From: an uncultured Prevotellaceae bacterium
GTDB lineage: Bacteria; Bacteroidota; Bacteroidia; Bacteroidales; Bacteroidaceae
Assembly (NCBI GenBank): GCA_946624335.1
Contig: CAMOSA010000057.1
Coordinates: 1 to 13,122, forward strand
Length of the DNA: 13,122 nt
Direction: 5' to 3'
Part shown: positions 5,205 to 12,777 of the stretch, in pieces
Numbering within the stretch: the first letter of the stretch is position 1
How the letters are laid out: each line of letters opens with the position of its first letter
Notes under the pieces: generated by a model
The model's database searches: none
The model's input: the letters and a program-made list of their open reading frames with translations, nothing else
What the model was told of the DNA's origin: nothing
Translations under genes and position numbers: made by a program

Positions 5205-7911
5205 CGGTCTTGCCACCGGTGGTGCGCACGATGTTGACGCCACGGCGTGGCTGGTCGAGGCGTCGGCCGGCGACGTCGTACACCTCATTGTCCATCGTCC
5301 ATTGTCCATTATCCATCGTCCATTGTCCATTATCCATTGCCTCAATACCATCGGCGGTAGACTTGATGACGACGTCCTGGGCTACAGCAGTGCCGACGCG
5401 TACGGCGTTGTCGGCGAAAATAGCGCCGGCGGGCTCGGTGATGGCGTGGCCGTCGTTGAGCGTGAGCTGGCGGAGGAAGCTGATCTGCTTGGCCCGGACC
5501 ACGGCGTTGCCGCCGACGACGAGCTCCTTGGCATAGTTGTTGCTGCCGATGCCGTTGGTCAGCGCTTCGACGGTGACGTCGCCCTGGACCTTGACCGTCG
5601 ACTCGTTGAGGCCATAGAGGTCATCACGCCTGGCGGAGAGGCTGAGCGTACCGTCGCCGGTGATGGTGACATCGCTCTTGTTGAGCCAGAGGCCGGCGAA
5701 GGCCTGGTCGCCTTTGAGGCTGTTATCGCCCGTGACGGCGATGGTCAGCGTCGTGCCAGACTCCGTTTTGATGACGCCGTCGTTGGTGGTGGTGCCGGGG
5801 GCATAGTCGATGTCGACGTTGTCGAGGTTGAGCGTCTGTGTGGCGGGGTCGTAGGTGATGCCCGAGCCGGTGTAGTACGGGTTGCAGAAGCCGGTGACGT
5901 TGCCTCGGAGGACACCGTCGACGATGGCGCCGGCGAGTGGCGTGCCGGCGATGGTGACGGGATAGGTCGTCCAGGCGATGTCACCGCGGATCCAGGTGCC
6001 GTGCTGGCTCTGGTCGGTGCCGCAGGCGTAGTCGTCGTGGAGGAAGACGGCCGAGCGGTCGGCGTTGTACCACGTCCACTTGGAGTGGAAGTTGACGCCA
6101 TTGCCCATGACGAGGCGGGTGTTGCAGATATTGCCGTCCTCACCGAGGAACTTGTAGAGGCCGCCGACGCCGCCGCTCTTGAGGATGGTGAGCGCTGTCT
6201 CCTGGTAGCCGTAGTAGCCGTATTTCTTAGCCTCGACGGTCATCACGCCGCCGCTGCGCTGCAGCGTCAGACCGCTGTTGCCCCGCATATCGATGGCGTG
6301 CTCGGCAGTCGACTTGACGGTGATGTCGCCCCACCCCCTGAAGGTCGTGTTGCCGCCCAGCTCCAAGGCGATGTCGGCCGTCTTGATGATGTTGGTGCCC
6401 GTCGTCGTGACGGTCAGGCCGTTGATGGCGTGGTAGATGCCGTAGTCCTCGACGGTATTGGACCGGTGATTGTTCTCGATGAGCACATCGCTGAGCGCCA
6501 GCGTCTTGGTCGCGGGGTCGTAGGACGCCTTGCCGAGGGTCATCAGGGGGCTGGTGATGTCCTCGTTGTTGCGGGAGTGAACCCGTGTGCCGGCGACATA
6601 TAAATCATAATAGGTGAAGAGGTCGGTGCTCTTGAAGCTGGTGCCATCGCTGTTGAGGTCGGTGCCCCGTGCCACCTTGCCGTCGTGGTACATACGGCCG
6701 TCGCTCTCTTTGAAGGTGGCCTTCTTCGTCCAGATGTCGATGTCGTTCATGACGAGCTCACCGGTGTAGAGGTTGCCGTTGGCGCCGACGAAGGTGTAGG
6801 AGCTGCTGCCCGTAGCGAGCTTGTTGAGAGTCAGACGACCGCTGTTCTGCCCGTAGAAACCGTAGTTGGTGCCCTTGGCGGTGAGGGCGCCCATGGCTAT
6901 CGTGACGTCGGCGTCGTCGTAGGTCGAGATGGCCGAACTGGTGGCGGCCGTCGTCGCCAGGTTCAGCGTGCCGTTGCCGGTGAAGCTGGTGTTGGCGCGC
7001 AGCTGCATGGCGGTGGACCCTGTCGAGGTGAGAGTGTTGGAGCCGGAGCTCTCGATGGCCAAGCCGCTGATGGCACGGTTGTCGACGAGAACCCTGTCGG
7101 TCTTCAGCACGGCGCTGTTGAACTTCAGCGTTTTGGACGAGCCGTCGTATTGGATGGAGCCTGCCGTGAGGCCTTCGGGGCGCAGCGTGAAGGTGTTACT
7201 GCCGATGCGAGCGATGACGCTGCCCACGTAGAGCGAGCCTTTCGTCTCGACGGCCGCGAGGGGATTGCCGCTGGCGTCGACGACGGTCTGGCGGCTGGCA
7301 TCGAAGCGGGCGCCGTTCTGCAGCATGGCGTCGCCGCTGTCAAAACGGATGTCGGCGTAGTAGTTGAAGGCCTGAGCGCCCGACGAACGGGCTATCATGT
7401 CGACGCACGAGAGGCTCAGCTTCACCTTGCCCTTGTCCGTCCAGTTGCCGGAGATGGCCGTGGCGATGGTGTTGACACGCAGGAAGAGGTTGTAGATATG
7501 GTTGGTGCCATCAGTGCCGTTGAACACGATGCCGCAGTAGCCGGCCTTCGTCACGGTGATGTTCAGCGTGGCGCAGGTGCCGAGCACACCGTCGAGCGTC
7601 ACGGCCTTGTCAAACCACAGCCCCGTGGATTCCGAGGTCAGCGTGTTGGTGCCCTTGAAGCGCACGGTATAGCCTGCCTCGGTAATCTTCACGCCGGCGT
7701 TGCCGCCCGTGTTCATCGTGACGTTGTCCAGAATGAGCGTCGTGCCGTCCAGACTGATCTTGCCCGACGTCTTGCCCGAGGGGTTGATGTTCGCCTTGTT
7801 GTCATCGGTCACCCGCACACCGCCGACATACACGGGATAGTCGGTAGCCCAAGCGGTGTTGCTGAAGAGTAGCGCTGCCAGCATCAGCAGCGGAAAGAGG
7901 ATTCTTTTCAT
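5185..7911 (-). CDS. Secreted four-module beta-repeat protein (paralogue B, 908 aa)
   Basis: This is a probable exported surface protein of the same family as its two neighbours; the exact function is unknown. A Sec signal peptide covers about residues 1-22 (ending TAWA before TDY). Four modules start near residues 25, 228, 431 and 645 and are collinear with modules 1-4 of the 1297 and 1300 aa paralogues. The protein then jumps from the end of module 4 (NDGHAITEPAG region) to the tail and lacks modules 5-6, a gap of about 390 residues that accounts for the length difference. In place of the AAEAAEAD-type linker it has two MDNGQWT heptads plus MDNE (about 859-876), before the VYDVAGRR...GKTVKVMSK tail (about 877-908). 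The promoter region does not contain the operator-like block of the other two paralogues, so regulation may differ. No enzymatic motif was seen. Confidence 0.93.
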   Translation of the reverse strand: MKRILFPLLMLAALLFSNTAWATDYPVYVGGVRVTDDNKANINPSGKTSGKISLDGTTLILDNVTMNTGGNAGVKITEAGYTVRFKGTNTLTSESTGLWFDKAVTLDGVLGTCATLNITVTKAGYCGIVFNGTDGTNHIYNLFLRVNTIATAISGNWTDKGKVKLSLSCVDMIARSSGAQAFNYYADIRFDSGDAMLQNGARFDASRQTVVDASGNPLAAVETKGSLYVGSVIARIGSNTFTLRPEGLTAGSIQYDGSSKTLKFNSAVLKTDRVLVDNRAISGLAIESSGSNTLTSTGSTAMQLRANTSFTGNGTLNLATTAATSSAISTYDDADVTIAMGALTAKGTNYGFYGQNSGRLTLNKLATGSSSYTFVGANGNLYTGELVMNDIDIWTKKATFKESDGRMYHDGKVARGTDLNSDGTSFKSTDLFTYYDLYVAGTRVHSRNNEDITSPLMTLGKASYDPATKTLALSDVLIENNHRSNTVEDYGIYHAINGLTVTTTGTNIIKTADIALELGGNTTFRGWGDITVKSTAEHAIDMRGNSGLTLQRSGGVMTVEAKKYGYYGYQETALTILKSGGVGGLYKFLGEDGNICNTRLVMGNGVNFHSKWTWYNADRSAVFLHDDYACGTDQSQHGTWIRGDIAWTTYPVTIAGTPLAGAIVDGVLRGNVTGFCNPYYTGSGITYDPATQTLNLDNVDIDYAPGTTTNDGVIKTESGTTLTIAVTGDNSLKGDQAFAGLWLNKSDVTITGDGTLSLSARRDDLYGLNESTVKVQGDVTVEALTNGIGSNNYAKELVVGGNAVVRAKQISFLRQLTLNDGHAITEPAGAIFADNAVRVGTAVAQDVVIKSTADGIEAMDNGQWTMDNGQWTMDNEVYDVAGRRLDQPRRGVNIVRTTGGKTVKVMSK
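5287..5337 (-). repeat. In-frame 21-bp repeat coding MDNGQWT heptads
   Basis: Two full 21-bp units (5296-5316 and 5317-5337) and a partial third (5287-5295) are made of ATGGACAATGG/ATGGATAATGG-type DNA. This replaces the linker found in the other two paralogues between the last repeat module and the C-terminal tail. The ATGGACAATGG pattern looks like an intergenic simple repeat captured in frame. The linker evidently tolerates it. Confidence 0.85.
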
Positions 7912-7946
7912 CTTTGCTTTTTCTTGAAGTTTTGTCTTTGCGGCGA

Positions 7947-7954
7947 CAAAGATA
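7947..7954 (-). promoter_or_regulatory. Bacteroidetes -7 promoter element of paralogue B
   Basis: The minus strand reads TATCTTTG, an exact TAnnTTTG match about 36 bases from the ATG. No clear -33 TTTG is seen. The upstream DNA (about 7975-8025) does not contain the GGAYAAAAGYGA core found upstream of the other two paralogues. Confidence 0.65.
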
Positions 7955-8027
7955 CGTACTTTTTTCGTTACGCGTACCGTTTTTAGTCATAAAATGTGGA
8001 AAGAGGCGTTGGAAAGCGTACGAAACA

Positions 8028-8061
8028 CGAGAGAGGGTGCCCAGACGGACACCCTCTCACG
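8028..8061 (-). terminator. Hairpin after the 1297 aa gene, likely terminator
   Basis: CGAGAGAGGGTGC can pair with the segment CACCCTCTCACG at 8050-8061, with a loop of about nine bases. It starts about 46 bases past the stop at 8107. The sequence is clearly related to the perfect palindrome at 549-582, including the flanking AAACACGAGAGAGGG and CGATAC. It separates the 1297 aa gene from the promoter of the middle gene. Confidence 0.65.
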
Positions 8062-8106
8062 ATACCTATTATATTTACGTGTTGCCTAATGCGTTTGGCT
8101 TTCCGC

Positions 8107-11100
8107 TCACTTCTTCAACATCTTGACGGTCTTGCCGTCCTTGGTGCGTACGATGTTGATGCCGCGGCGTGTCTGGTCGAGACGGCGGCCGGCGACGTCG
8201 TAGACGTCAGCAGGAGCTGCCTCGGCGGCGTCGATGCCTTCGATAGCGTCGGTGCCGGCCTTGATGACAACAGAGGCTTCTTCAGTGCTGCCAACCCAGT
8301 TGCCGCCACCGTCGCAGATACCTGTGGACAGGATGATGGACGGACGCGGCGTGTCGACGTAGCAGCCGTTCAGCGTGATGCCGCCCCAGTCGGCGATGAC
8401 GCCATAGTTGTGTGCAGTAGCCGTCACGTCAGAGTTGTCGATGACGAGCTCTACGAGGCTGCTGCCGGTGATGCCCCATTCGAAGCCGCTGCCGGTGATA
8501 TCGATGGTGGCATCCTTGATGGTCAACACTTCACCGGAACTGGCGCTGAGGTAGATGCCTAAGCCGTCGTTATTAGGATGGGTGCACATCAGGGTCAGCT
8601 TGCCACCAGTGATGGTGGAGTTATTGCAGAGATAAATCATCGTGCTGTTGCTGGAGCTGACGATGGTGCTGTTGCCAGCCACGTTGATGGTGAGGCCGTC
8701 GACATAGCTCTCGACGACGTGGTTACCGTCCGTGTAGGTGAAGTTGCCGTTGATGGTGAGCGTCTTCGTGGCATCGTCGTAGCTGAATACGCCGTTGCCG
8801 AGGATGTCGTTGCAGTTGGCGCTGTTGACGGTCGTGCCGGCGATGGTGAGGTCGTAGGCCGTGACGCCTTCGATGACCACGCGGCCCTTGTAGGCACTGC
8901 TGCCGTCGACGGTGATGCCGCCAGCCGAGGCGTTGAAGGTAGCGCCGGCAGGCTCGGTGATCATCATGCCTTCGCCGAGGGTGAGGCTCTTCACGTTGAA
9001 GGCCTTAGTGCTGGGGTCGCCGTTGGGCGTGTAGATGAGCTTACCGCTGTTGATGATAAGGTCGCTGGTACTGGCGCCCACGGCATACTTGCCCTTGAAG
9101 CTGAAGGTGAGGCCGTCGAGGGTTAAGGTGCCGCCATTGGGGGCATAGATGCCGAAGCCGTCAATTGCGGTGAGCTCACCGGTGACGCTGCCACTGCCCT
9201 TGATGGTGGTTGTCGCATACACGCGGAAGATATTATCTACGACCTTGAAGGTGTTGTCGCCAAAGACGTTGATGGTCAAGCCACTTACGTTACTCGACAC
9301 CACGTTGCTGATGGTGGTGCTGTTGACGCTGGCGTTGTTGATGGTCAGCGTCTTCGAGCTCGCGTCATAGACGAACTTGCCGTCGCCGAGGATGTCAGCG
9401 CAGTTGTAGCTGGTGACCTCGACGTCGCAGACATAAAGACCGTACTTCTCGACCTTCATGATGACGACGTTCTGGGCTTTGGAACCGCCGACTTCAACAC
9501 GTTTGTTGGCAAACGTAGCGCCTGCGGGTTCCACGATAGCCTGTCCGTCGTTGAGCGTCAGGGCGTTGAGGACACTGATTTGCTTTGCCTTGATGACAGC
9601 ATTGCCTCCGACGATCATTTCACCCATAAAGTTGTTTGAGCCGATACCATTTTTCAGGGCTTCCAGCGTCACGTCGCCCTCAACCTTGAGCGTAGTCGAG
9701 TTCAGGCCATAGAGGTCATCATAGCAGCCGGCGAGACTGAGTGTGCCGTTGCCGTTGATGGTGACATTGCTCTTGTCGAGCCACAGGCCGCCGTAAGCCG
9801 TAGTGCTGCTGAGGGAGTTATTGCCATTGGCGGTGATGGTCAGCTCTGTGTTGGCCTTCGTCTGGATGATACCATCGTTGGTGGAAGATGCCGCCGTGTA
9901 GTCGATGGTCGCATTGTTCAGCGTCAAGGTCTTCGTTTCGGGCTTGTAGCCGACGCTCTGCGTGCCGCTCTTGATATAGGGGCTGCCGACGTAGATCGTA
10001 GTGCTCGCGCTGTTGACCCTGTTGAGCTGCTTGCCGGCAACGTAGATGGGCAGCGTCTCCTTGATGGAGCCGAACTCTACCGCACCCTTGGCGAGATTAC
10101 CACCGTTCTGACGTACGCTGCCGTTGCCGAAGTAACAGCCTTTGTTGCCTTCCCATCCATAGTCCATATTGTCTAATTTCAGGTTGGCGATGCTGTATAT
10201 AGCGCCCGACTCGCCCTCGAAGCGGAAGCCCTTTGAGTCGGATGTAGCCTTCTTCAACGTCAGCGTTTCGGTGTTCTCACCATAGTAGCCGTACATCTTT
10301 CCCACTGAGCCAAAGTATCCCGGCTTGTCGATGGTGACGGCTGTGAGGCTGCTGCGTGTGATGATGCCTGAGCCTTCCGTGGATGTCACATAGACACGAT
10401 TGTCTGTTCCGCTGATGGTCGTGTTCGAGCTAAAGTCTAAGGCCGAGTACTTAGACTTAAGGTACATGTCGTCACTACCGGTGAATTTGAGGATGAAGTT
10501 ACCGAAACCGCTCGATGTCTTAACGACAGCCTCGTCAGTGGAGGTCATGTCTATCTGGACGTTGTTCAGCGTCAGCGTATTGGTGCCGGGCACGTAGGAT
10601 GCTGTACCTGCTGTCATGTACGGGCTATGGATATCTTCACAATTCCGCCCGTTGACCTTTGTACCGGCGACGGTTAAGCCATAGTAGTTAAACTGGTCGA
10701 CGCTCTTGAACCATACGCCATATTCGAGGTCGGCGGAGGTTGCCTTGTGAATGCTGCCATTGCGGTACATCCTATGTTCGTTCACGTTGAAATACGCTCC
10801 TGCGGTCCAGATGTCCATATCGTTCAAGATAAGCTGGCCAGTGAGGAGGTTGCACGTCTCGCCTGCGAACTTGTAAACCGATTTGCTGGTGTTCTCAAGG
10901 GTGAGCTTGCTGGTGGTCTGACCATAGAAACCGCAGTACTTACCCAACGCTTCGACGGACGTCATCTTGAACGTTACATCGGCGTTATTGTATGTGCTGA
11001 AGCATGATTCACTGGTGGACGTCACCTTCAGCGTACCGCCGGTAAAGGTGGTGTTGCAGCGGATGTTGATGCCATTATTGCTGTTTTCGATGGTGGCTGT

Positions 11101-12000
11101 GCCGTCGACTTCAACAGTCAGGCCGGGAACACGAACATTGATGCCGGCACCCTTCATGGTGAAGCCGCCGCTCAGGCGCAGCTTATTGGTCGTGGAGTTA
11201 TAGAAAGCAGAACCAGAGACAAGGGTGGCACCGGTCGTGGCGCTAATGAGCGTCGGGGTCTGGTAAGACAGCGGTTCATCACCGATCGTGACGGCAGGAT
11301 ACACCGTTGCTTTCTGGGCAGCGGTGCTACCATTCATGATACGACCCGTAGACTTGTCGAAGCTATAGTTGGGTTCAAGAACCGCCAGAGGCCCACCGGC
11401 GTAATCCATAGAGAGTCCATCGGTGAAGCCGTTGACGGCATAATGGCCACTGGCTCCATTGAAGGTCACTTGCGAGGAGTAGATCATCATACTGGCTGCA
11501 GTGTAGGCAAAGGCAGCATCGGACTGTGCCGACGAGACCGTGGCCTTGATGCGGAAGAATCGGATTTCTGCGCCGCCGTAGCTGCGGATACCATTGCTCA
11601 CGCCGGTGTTGCTGATGTTCACCGTAGCGATATGTGCACCCGAAGAACTTGATCCAATGGTCGTCTTTGCATTGGCATAGATGCCAGCGCAACTCGTCTC
11701 AGAAGAGCTCGTGCTGATGTTCACCGTGCCGCGGCAGGCGATGTAGAGGCCATCAATACCCTGATTGTAAATACCGTCGCTGCTACTTGCGTTGATGGTC
11801 GTGTTGGTGAGCGTCAGTATCTTGTTGGCGGAATCGTAGACAACGCTACCGCCGCTGATGCCAGAACCTGTGATGTTGTTCTTGTTGGCGTCGGTGACTT
11901 CAATGCCGGCAATTTTCAGCTTGTAAGTTTCGGCCCACGACGATGAGCTGCACAGCAGGAGAGCTGTGAGCAGCATGAGATGAGTAAAGAGTCTTTTCAT
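8107..12000 (-). CDS. Secreted six-module beta-repeat protein (paralogue C, 1297 aa)
   Basis: This is a probable exported surface protein and the closest relative of paralogue A. The signal peptide (about residues 1-24, ending SSWA before ETYK) is almost the same as A's. Six modules start near residues 26, 240, 437, 650, 851 and 1048, in the same order and at nearly the same positions as in A. Module 4 of both carries SPYIKSGTQSV, encoded by almost the same DNA. The tail (about 1265-1297) is YDVAGRR...GKTVKMLKK. Between the conserved ends and a few shared patches the proteins are considerably diverged. Thr/Ser/Gly-rich alternating strands suggest a beta-helix-like stack and possible glycan binding or adhesion; this is inference from composition. 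The upstream region has the AraC-type operator core, and a GC-rich hairpin follows the stop. Confidence 0.93.
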   Translation of the reverse strand: MKRLFTHLMLLTALLLCSSSSWAETYKLKIAGIEVTDANKNNITGSGISGGSVVYDSANKILTLTNTTINASSSDGIYNQGIDGLYIACRGTVNISTSSSETSCAGIYANAKTTIGSSSSGAHIATVNISNTGVSNGIRSYGGAEIRFFRIKATVSSAQSDAAFAYTAASMMIYSSQVTFNGASGHYAVNGFTDGLSMDYAGGPLAVLEPNYSFDKSTGRIMNGSTAAQKATVYPAVTIGDEPLSYQTPTLISATTGATLVSGSAFYNSTTNKLRLSGGFTMKGAGINVRVPGLTVEVDGTATIENSNNGINIRCNTTFTGGTLKVTSTSESCFSTYNNADVTFKMTSVEALGKYCGFYGQTTSKLTLENTSKSVYKFAGETCNLLTGQLILNDMDIWTAGAYFNVNEHRMYRNGSIHKATSADLEYGVWFKSVDQFNYYGLTVAGTKVNGRNCEDIHSPYMTAGTASYVPGTNTLTLNNVQIDMTSTDEAVVKTSSGFGNFILKFTGSDDMYLKSKYSALDFSSNTTISGTDNRVYVTSTEGSGIITRSSLTAVTIDKPGYFGSVGKMYGYYGENTETLTLKKATSDSKGFRFEGESGAIYSIANLKLDNMDYGWEGNKGCYFGNGSVRQNGGNLAKGAVEFGSIKETLPIYVAGKQLNRVNSASTTIYVGSPYIKSGTQSVGYKPETKTLTLNNATIDYTAASSTNDGIIQTKANTELTITANGNNSLSSTTAYGGLWLDKSNVTINGNGTLSLAGCYDDLYGLNSTTLKVEGDVTLEALKNGIGSNNFMGEMIVGGNAVIKAKQISVLNALTLNDGQAIVEPAGATFANKRVEVGGSKAQNVVIMKVEKYGLYVCDVEVTSYNCADILGDGKFVYDASSKTLTINNASVNSTTISNVVSSNVSGLTINVFGDNTFKVVDNIFRVYATTTIKGSGSVTGELTAIDGFGIYAPNGGTLTLDGLTFSFKGKYAVGASTSDLIINSGKLIYTPNGDPSTKAFNVKSLTLGEGMMITEPAGATFNASAGGITVDGSSAYKGRVVIEGVTAYDLTIAGTTVNSANCNDILGNGVFSYDDATKTLTINGNFTYTDGNHVVESYVDGLTINVAGNSTIVSSSNSTMIYLCNNSTITGGKLTLMCTHPNNDGLGIYLSASSGEVLTIKDATIDITGSGFEWGITGSSLVELVIDNSDVTATAHNYGVIADWGGITLNGCYVDTPRPSIILSTGICDGGGNWVGSTEEASVVIKAGTDAIEGIDAAEAAPADVYDVAGRRLDQTRRGINIVRTKDGKTVKMLKK

Positions 12001-12102
12001 AACTGTTATGGTTTAATGGTTAATAAATATGTTGCTTGTCTCGGCTGGCATTACGCCGCTATTAATATAGGTATAAATGTTTTTTCTCATTGGATCACGT
12101 CG
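12001..12102 (-). other. 5' leader of paralogue C
   Basis: About 103 bases separate the -7 element from the ATG. The part next to the ATG matches the leader of paralogue A (AAACCATAACAGTT, then TTATTAA). The distal half is AT-rich and not conserved. No small ORF or structured RNA was recognised. Confidence 0.5.
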
Positions 12103-12110
12103 CAAAGATA
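12103..12110 (-). promoter_or_regulatory. Bacteroidetes -7 promoter element of paralogue C
   Basis: The minus strand reads TATCTTTG, an exact TAnnTTTG match. Its distance to the ATG (about 103 bases) is close to that of paralogue A. No convincing -33 element is seen, in line with activator dependence. Confidence 0.7.
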
Positions 12111-12131
12111 GGAACTTATTTCGATATGCGA

Positions 12132-12174
12132 GTTGCATTTATCGAACATTTTATAGGACAAAAGTGATAGACTG
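12132..12174. promoter_or_regulatory. Putative AraC-type operator upstream of paralogue C
   Basis: TTTATCGAACATTTT followed by TAGGACAAAAGTGATAG aligns with 4797-4837 at 34 of 41 bases. The GGACAAAAGTGA core (12156-12167) resembles the 21-bp repeats upstream of the small AraC gene. It sits about 22 bases upstream of the -7 element, the same as in paralogue A, and between the stop of the AraC gene (12231) and the promoter. The core is less complete here than in paralogue A. Confidence 0.55.
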
Positions 12175-12230
12175 TATCGGGGGAGGTGGAAATTAACGTT
12201 GTTTAACTTTGTTGTAAGAGGCTCATGGAG

Positions 12231-12638
12231 TCATTTACCTATGTATTGGCTGGGCGTCATGCCTGTTTCCTTACGGAAGAAGCGGCTGAAGTAGGAGTTG
12301 TCGTCGAAACCACAGGCCACACCGACCTCGCTGATGGTCAGCGTGCTCTCACGCAAGAGGAGACAGGCACGCTGCAGCCGGTAGCTCTGGGCATAGTCGC
12401 GCATACTTTTGCCCGTGAAACGCTTGATGCGGCGGTTGAGTTGGAAACGGTTCAGGCCGATGGAGTCTGCCAGGCTTTGGATATTGACGTTGCCGCTATC
12501 CATCTGGGTGTCGAGGGCATTGTCGATGAGCGCCAACAGCTGCGTGGAGCGCATCCGCCGCGCATTATCGCTGTAGCTCCTGAGGTGAGTGCCAGAAGCC
12601 TTTGCCAGCGGGGTGAGGAGTTCTTGCTTTGTCGCCAT
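12231..12638 (-). CDS. Small AraC-family transcriptional regulator (135 aa)
   Basis: This is a DNA-binding regulator reduced to the AraC/XylS domain. The first helix-turn-helix is about residues 53-73 (IQSLADSIGLNRFQLNRRIK) and the second about 101-124, followed by the family signature FDDNSYFSRFFRKETGMTPSQY near the C-terminus. Residues 1-45 hold only a short basic and helical lead-in. There is no cupin-like sensing domain or receiver domain, whereas classical family members are about 280-300 aa. The start at 12638 is preceded by a TACCTTTG -7 element 30 bases away, which favours a genuine short protein over a broken one. Two 21-bp direct repeats upstream (12698-12739) are probable self-binding sites. 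The next genes downstream on the same strand, the secreted paralogues, carry similar sites, so it is the best local candidate to regulate them. Confidence 0.92.
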   Translation of the reverse strand: MATKQELLTPLAKASGTHLRSYSDNARRMRSTQLLALIDNALDTQMDSGNVNIQSLADSIGLNRFQLNRRIKRFTGKSMRDYAQSYRLQRACLLLRESTLTISEVGVACGFDDNSYFSRFFRKETGMTPSQYIGK

Positions 12639-12667
12639 AATCGTGAAGATTTAATGATTTGATGGCG

Positions 12668-12675
12668 CAAAGGTA
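12668..12675 (-). promoter_or_regulatory. Bacteroidetes -7 promoter element of the small AraC gene
   Basis: The minus strand reads TACCTTTG, matching TAnnTTTG, about 30 bases from the ATG. The nearest upstream TTTG is about 27 bases away, further than usual for a -33 element. The operator repeats begin 22 bases upstream. Confidence 0.65.
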
Positions 12676-12697
12676 GGACGAAAACGCTATTCACGCG

Positions 12698-12739
12698 TTG
12701 GACAAAGATGACAAAAGGTTGGATAAAAGTGACAAAAGA
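12698..12739. promoter_or_regulatory. Two 21-bp direct repeats, probable AraC-family operator
   Basis: The units 12698-12718 and 12719-12739 are adjacent, with an exact 21-bp period and 17 of 21 identical bases; their shared core is GGAYAAARRTGACAAAA. A looser third unit may follow at 12740-12760 (about 13 of 21, in purine-rich DNA, so possibly chance). Two half-sites in direct orientation 21 bp apart put both on the same face of DNA, the known arrangement for AraC-family sites such as araI1-araI2. The location just upstream of the promoter suggests autoregulation. The regulator cut off at the right edge could be the binder instead. Confidence 0.65.
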
Positions 12740-12777
12740 TGGGAGAAAGAGGGAAAAGGAGCATTTTCCCACTATGT

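Noticed and set aside
5173..6603. 476-codon plus-strand ORF opposite the middle paralogue
   Set aside because: It is the antisense of a clear signal-peptide-bearing repeat protein. Its Asp/Val/Gly/Ala-rich composition is what GC-rich, Thr/Ser/Val-rich codons give on the other strand. Similar ORFs lie opposite all three paralogues.
6685..7872. 395-codon plus-strand ORF
   Set aside because: Same antisense effect within the middle paralogue; no recognisable domain and no promoter.
7975..8025. Possible AraC-type operator upstream of the middle paralogue
   Set aside because: TTGGAAAG at 8009-8016 recalls the start of the motif, but the rest of the core is absent and the nearest similar half is 13 bp away, not 21.
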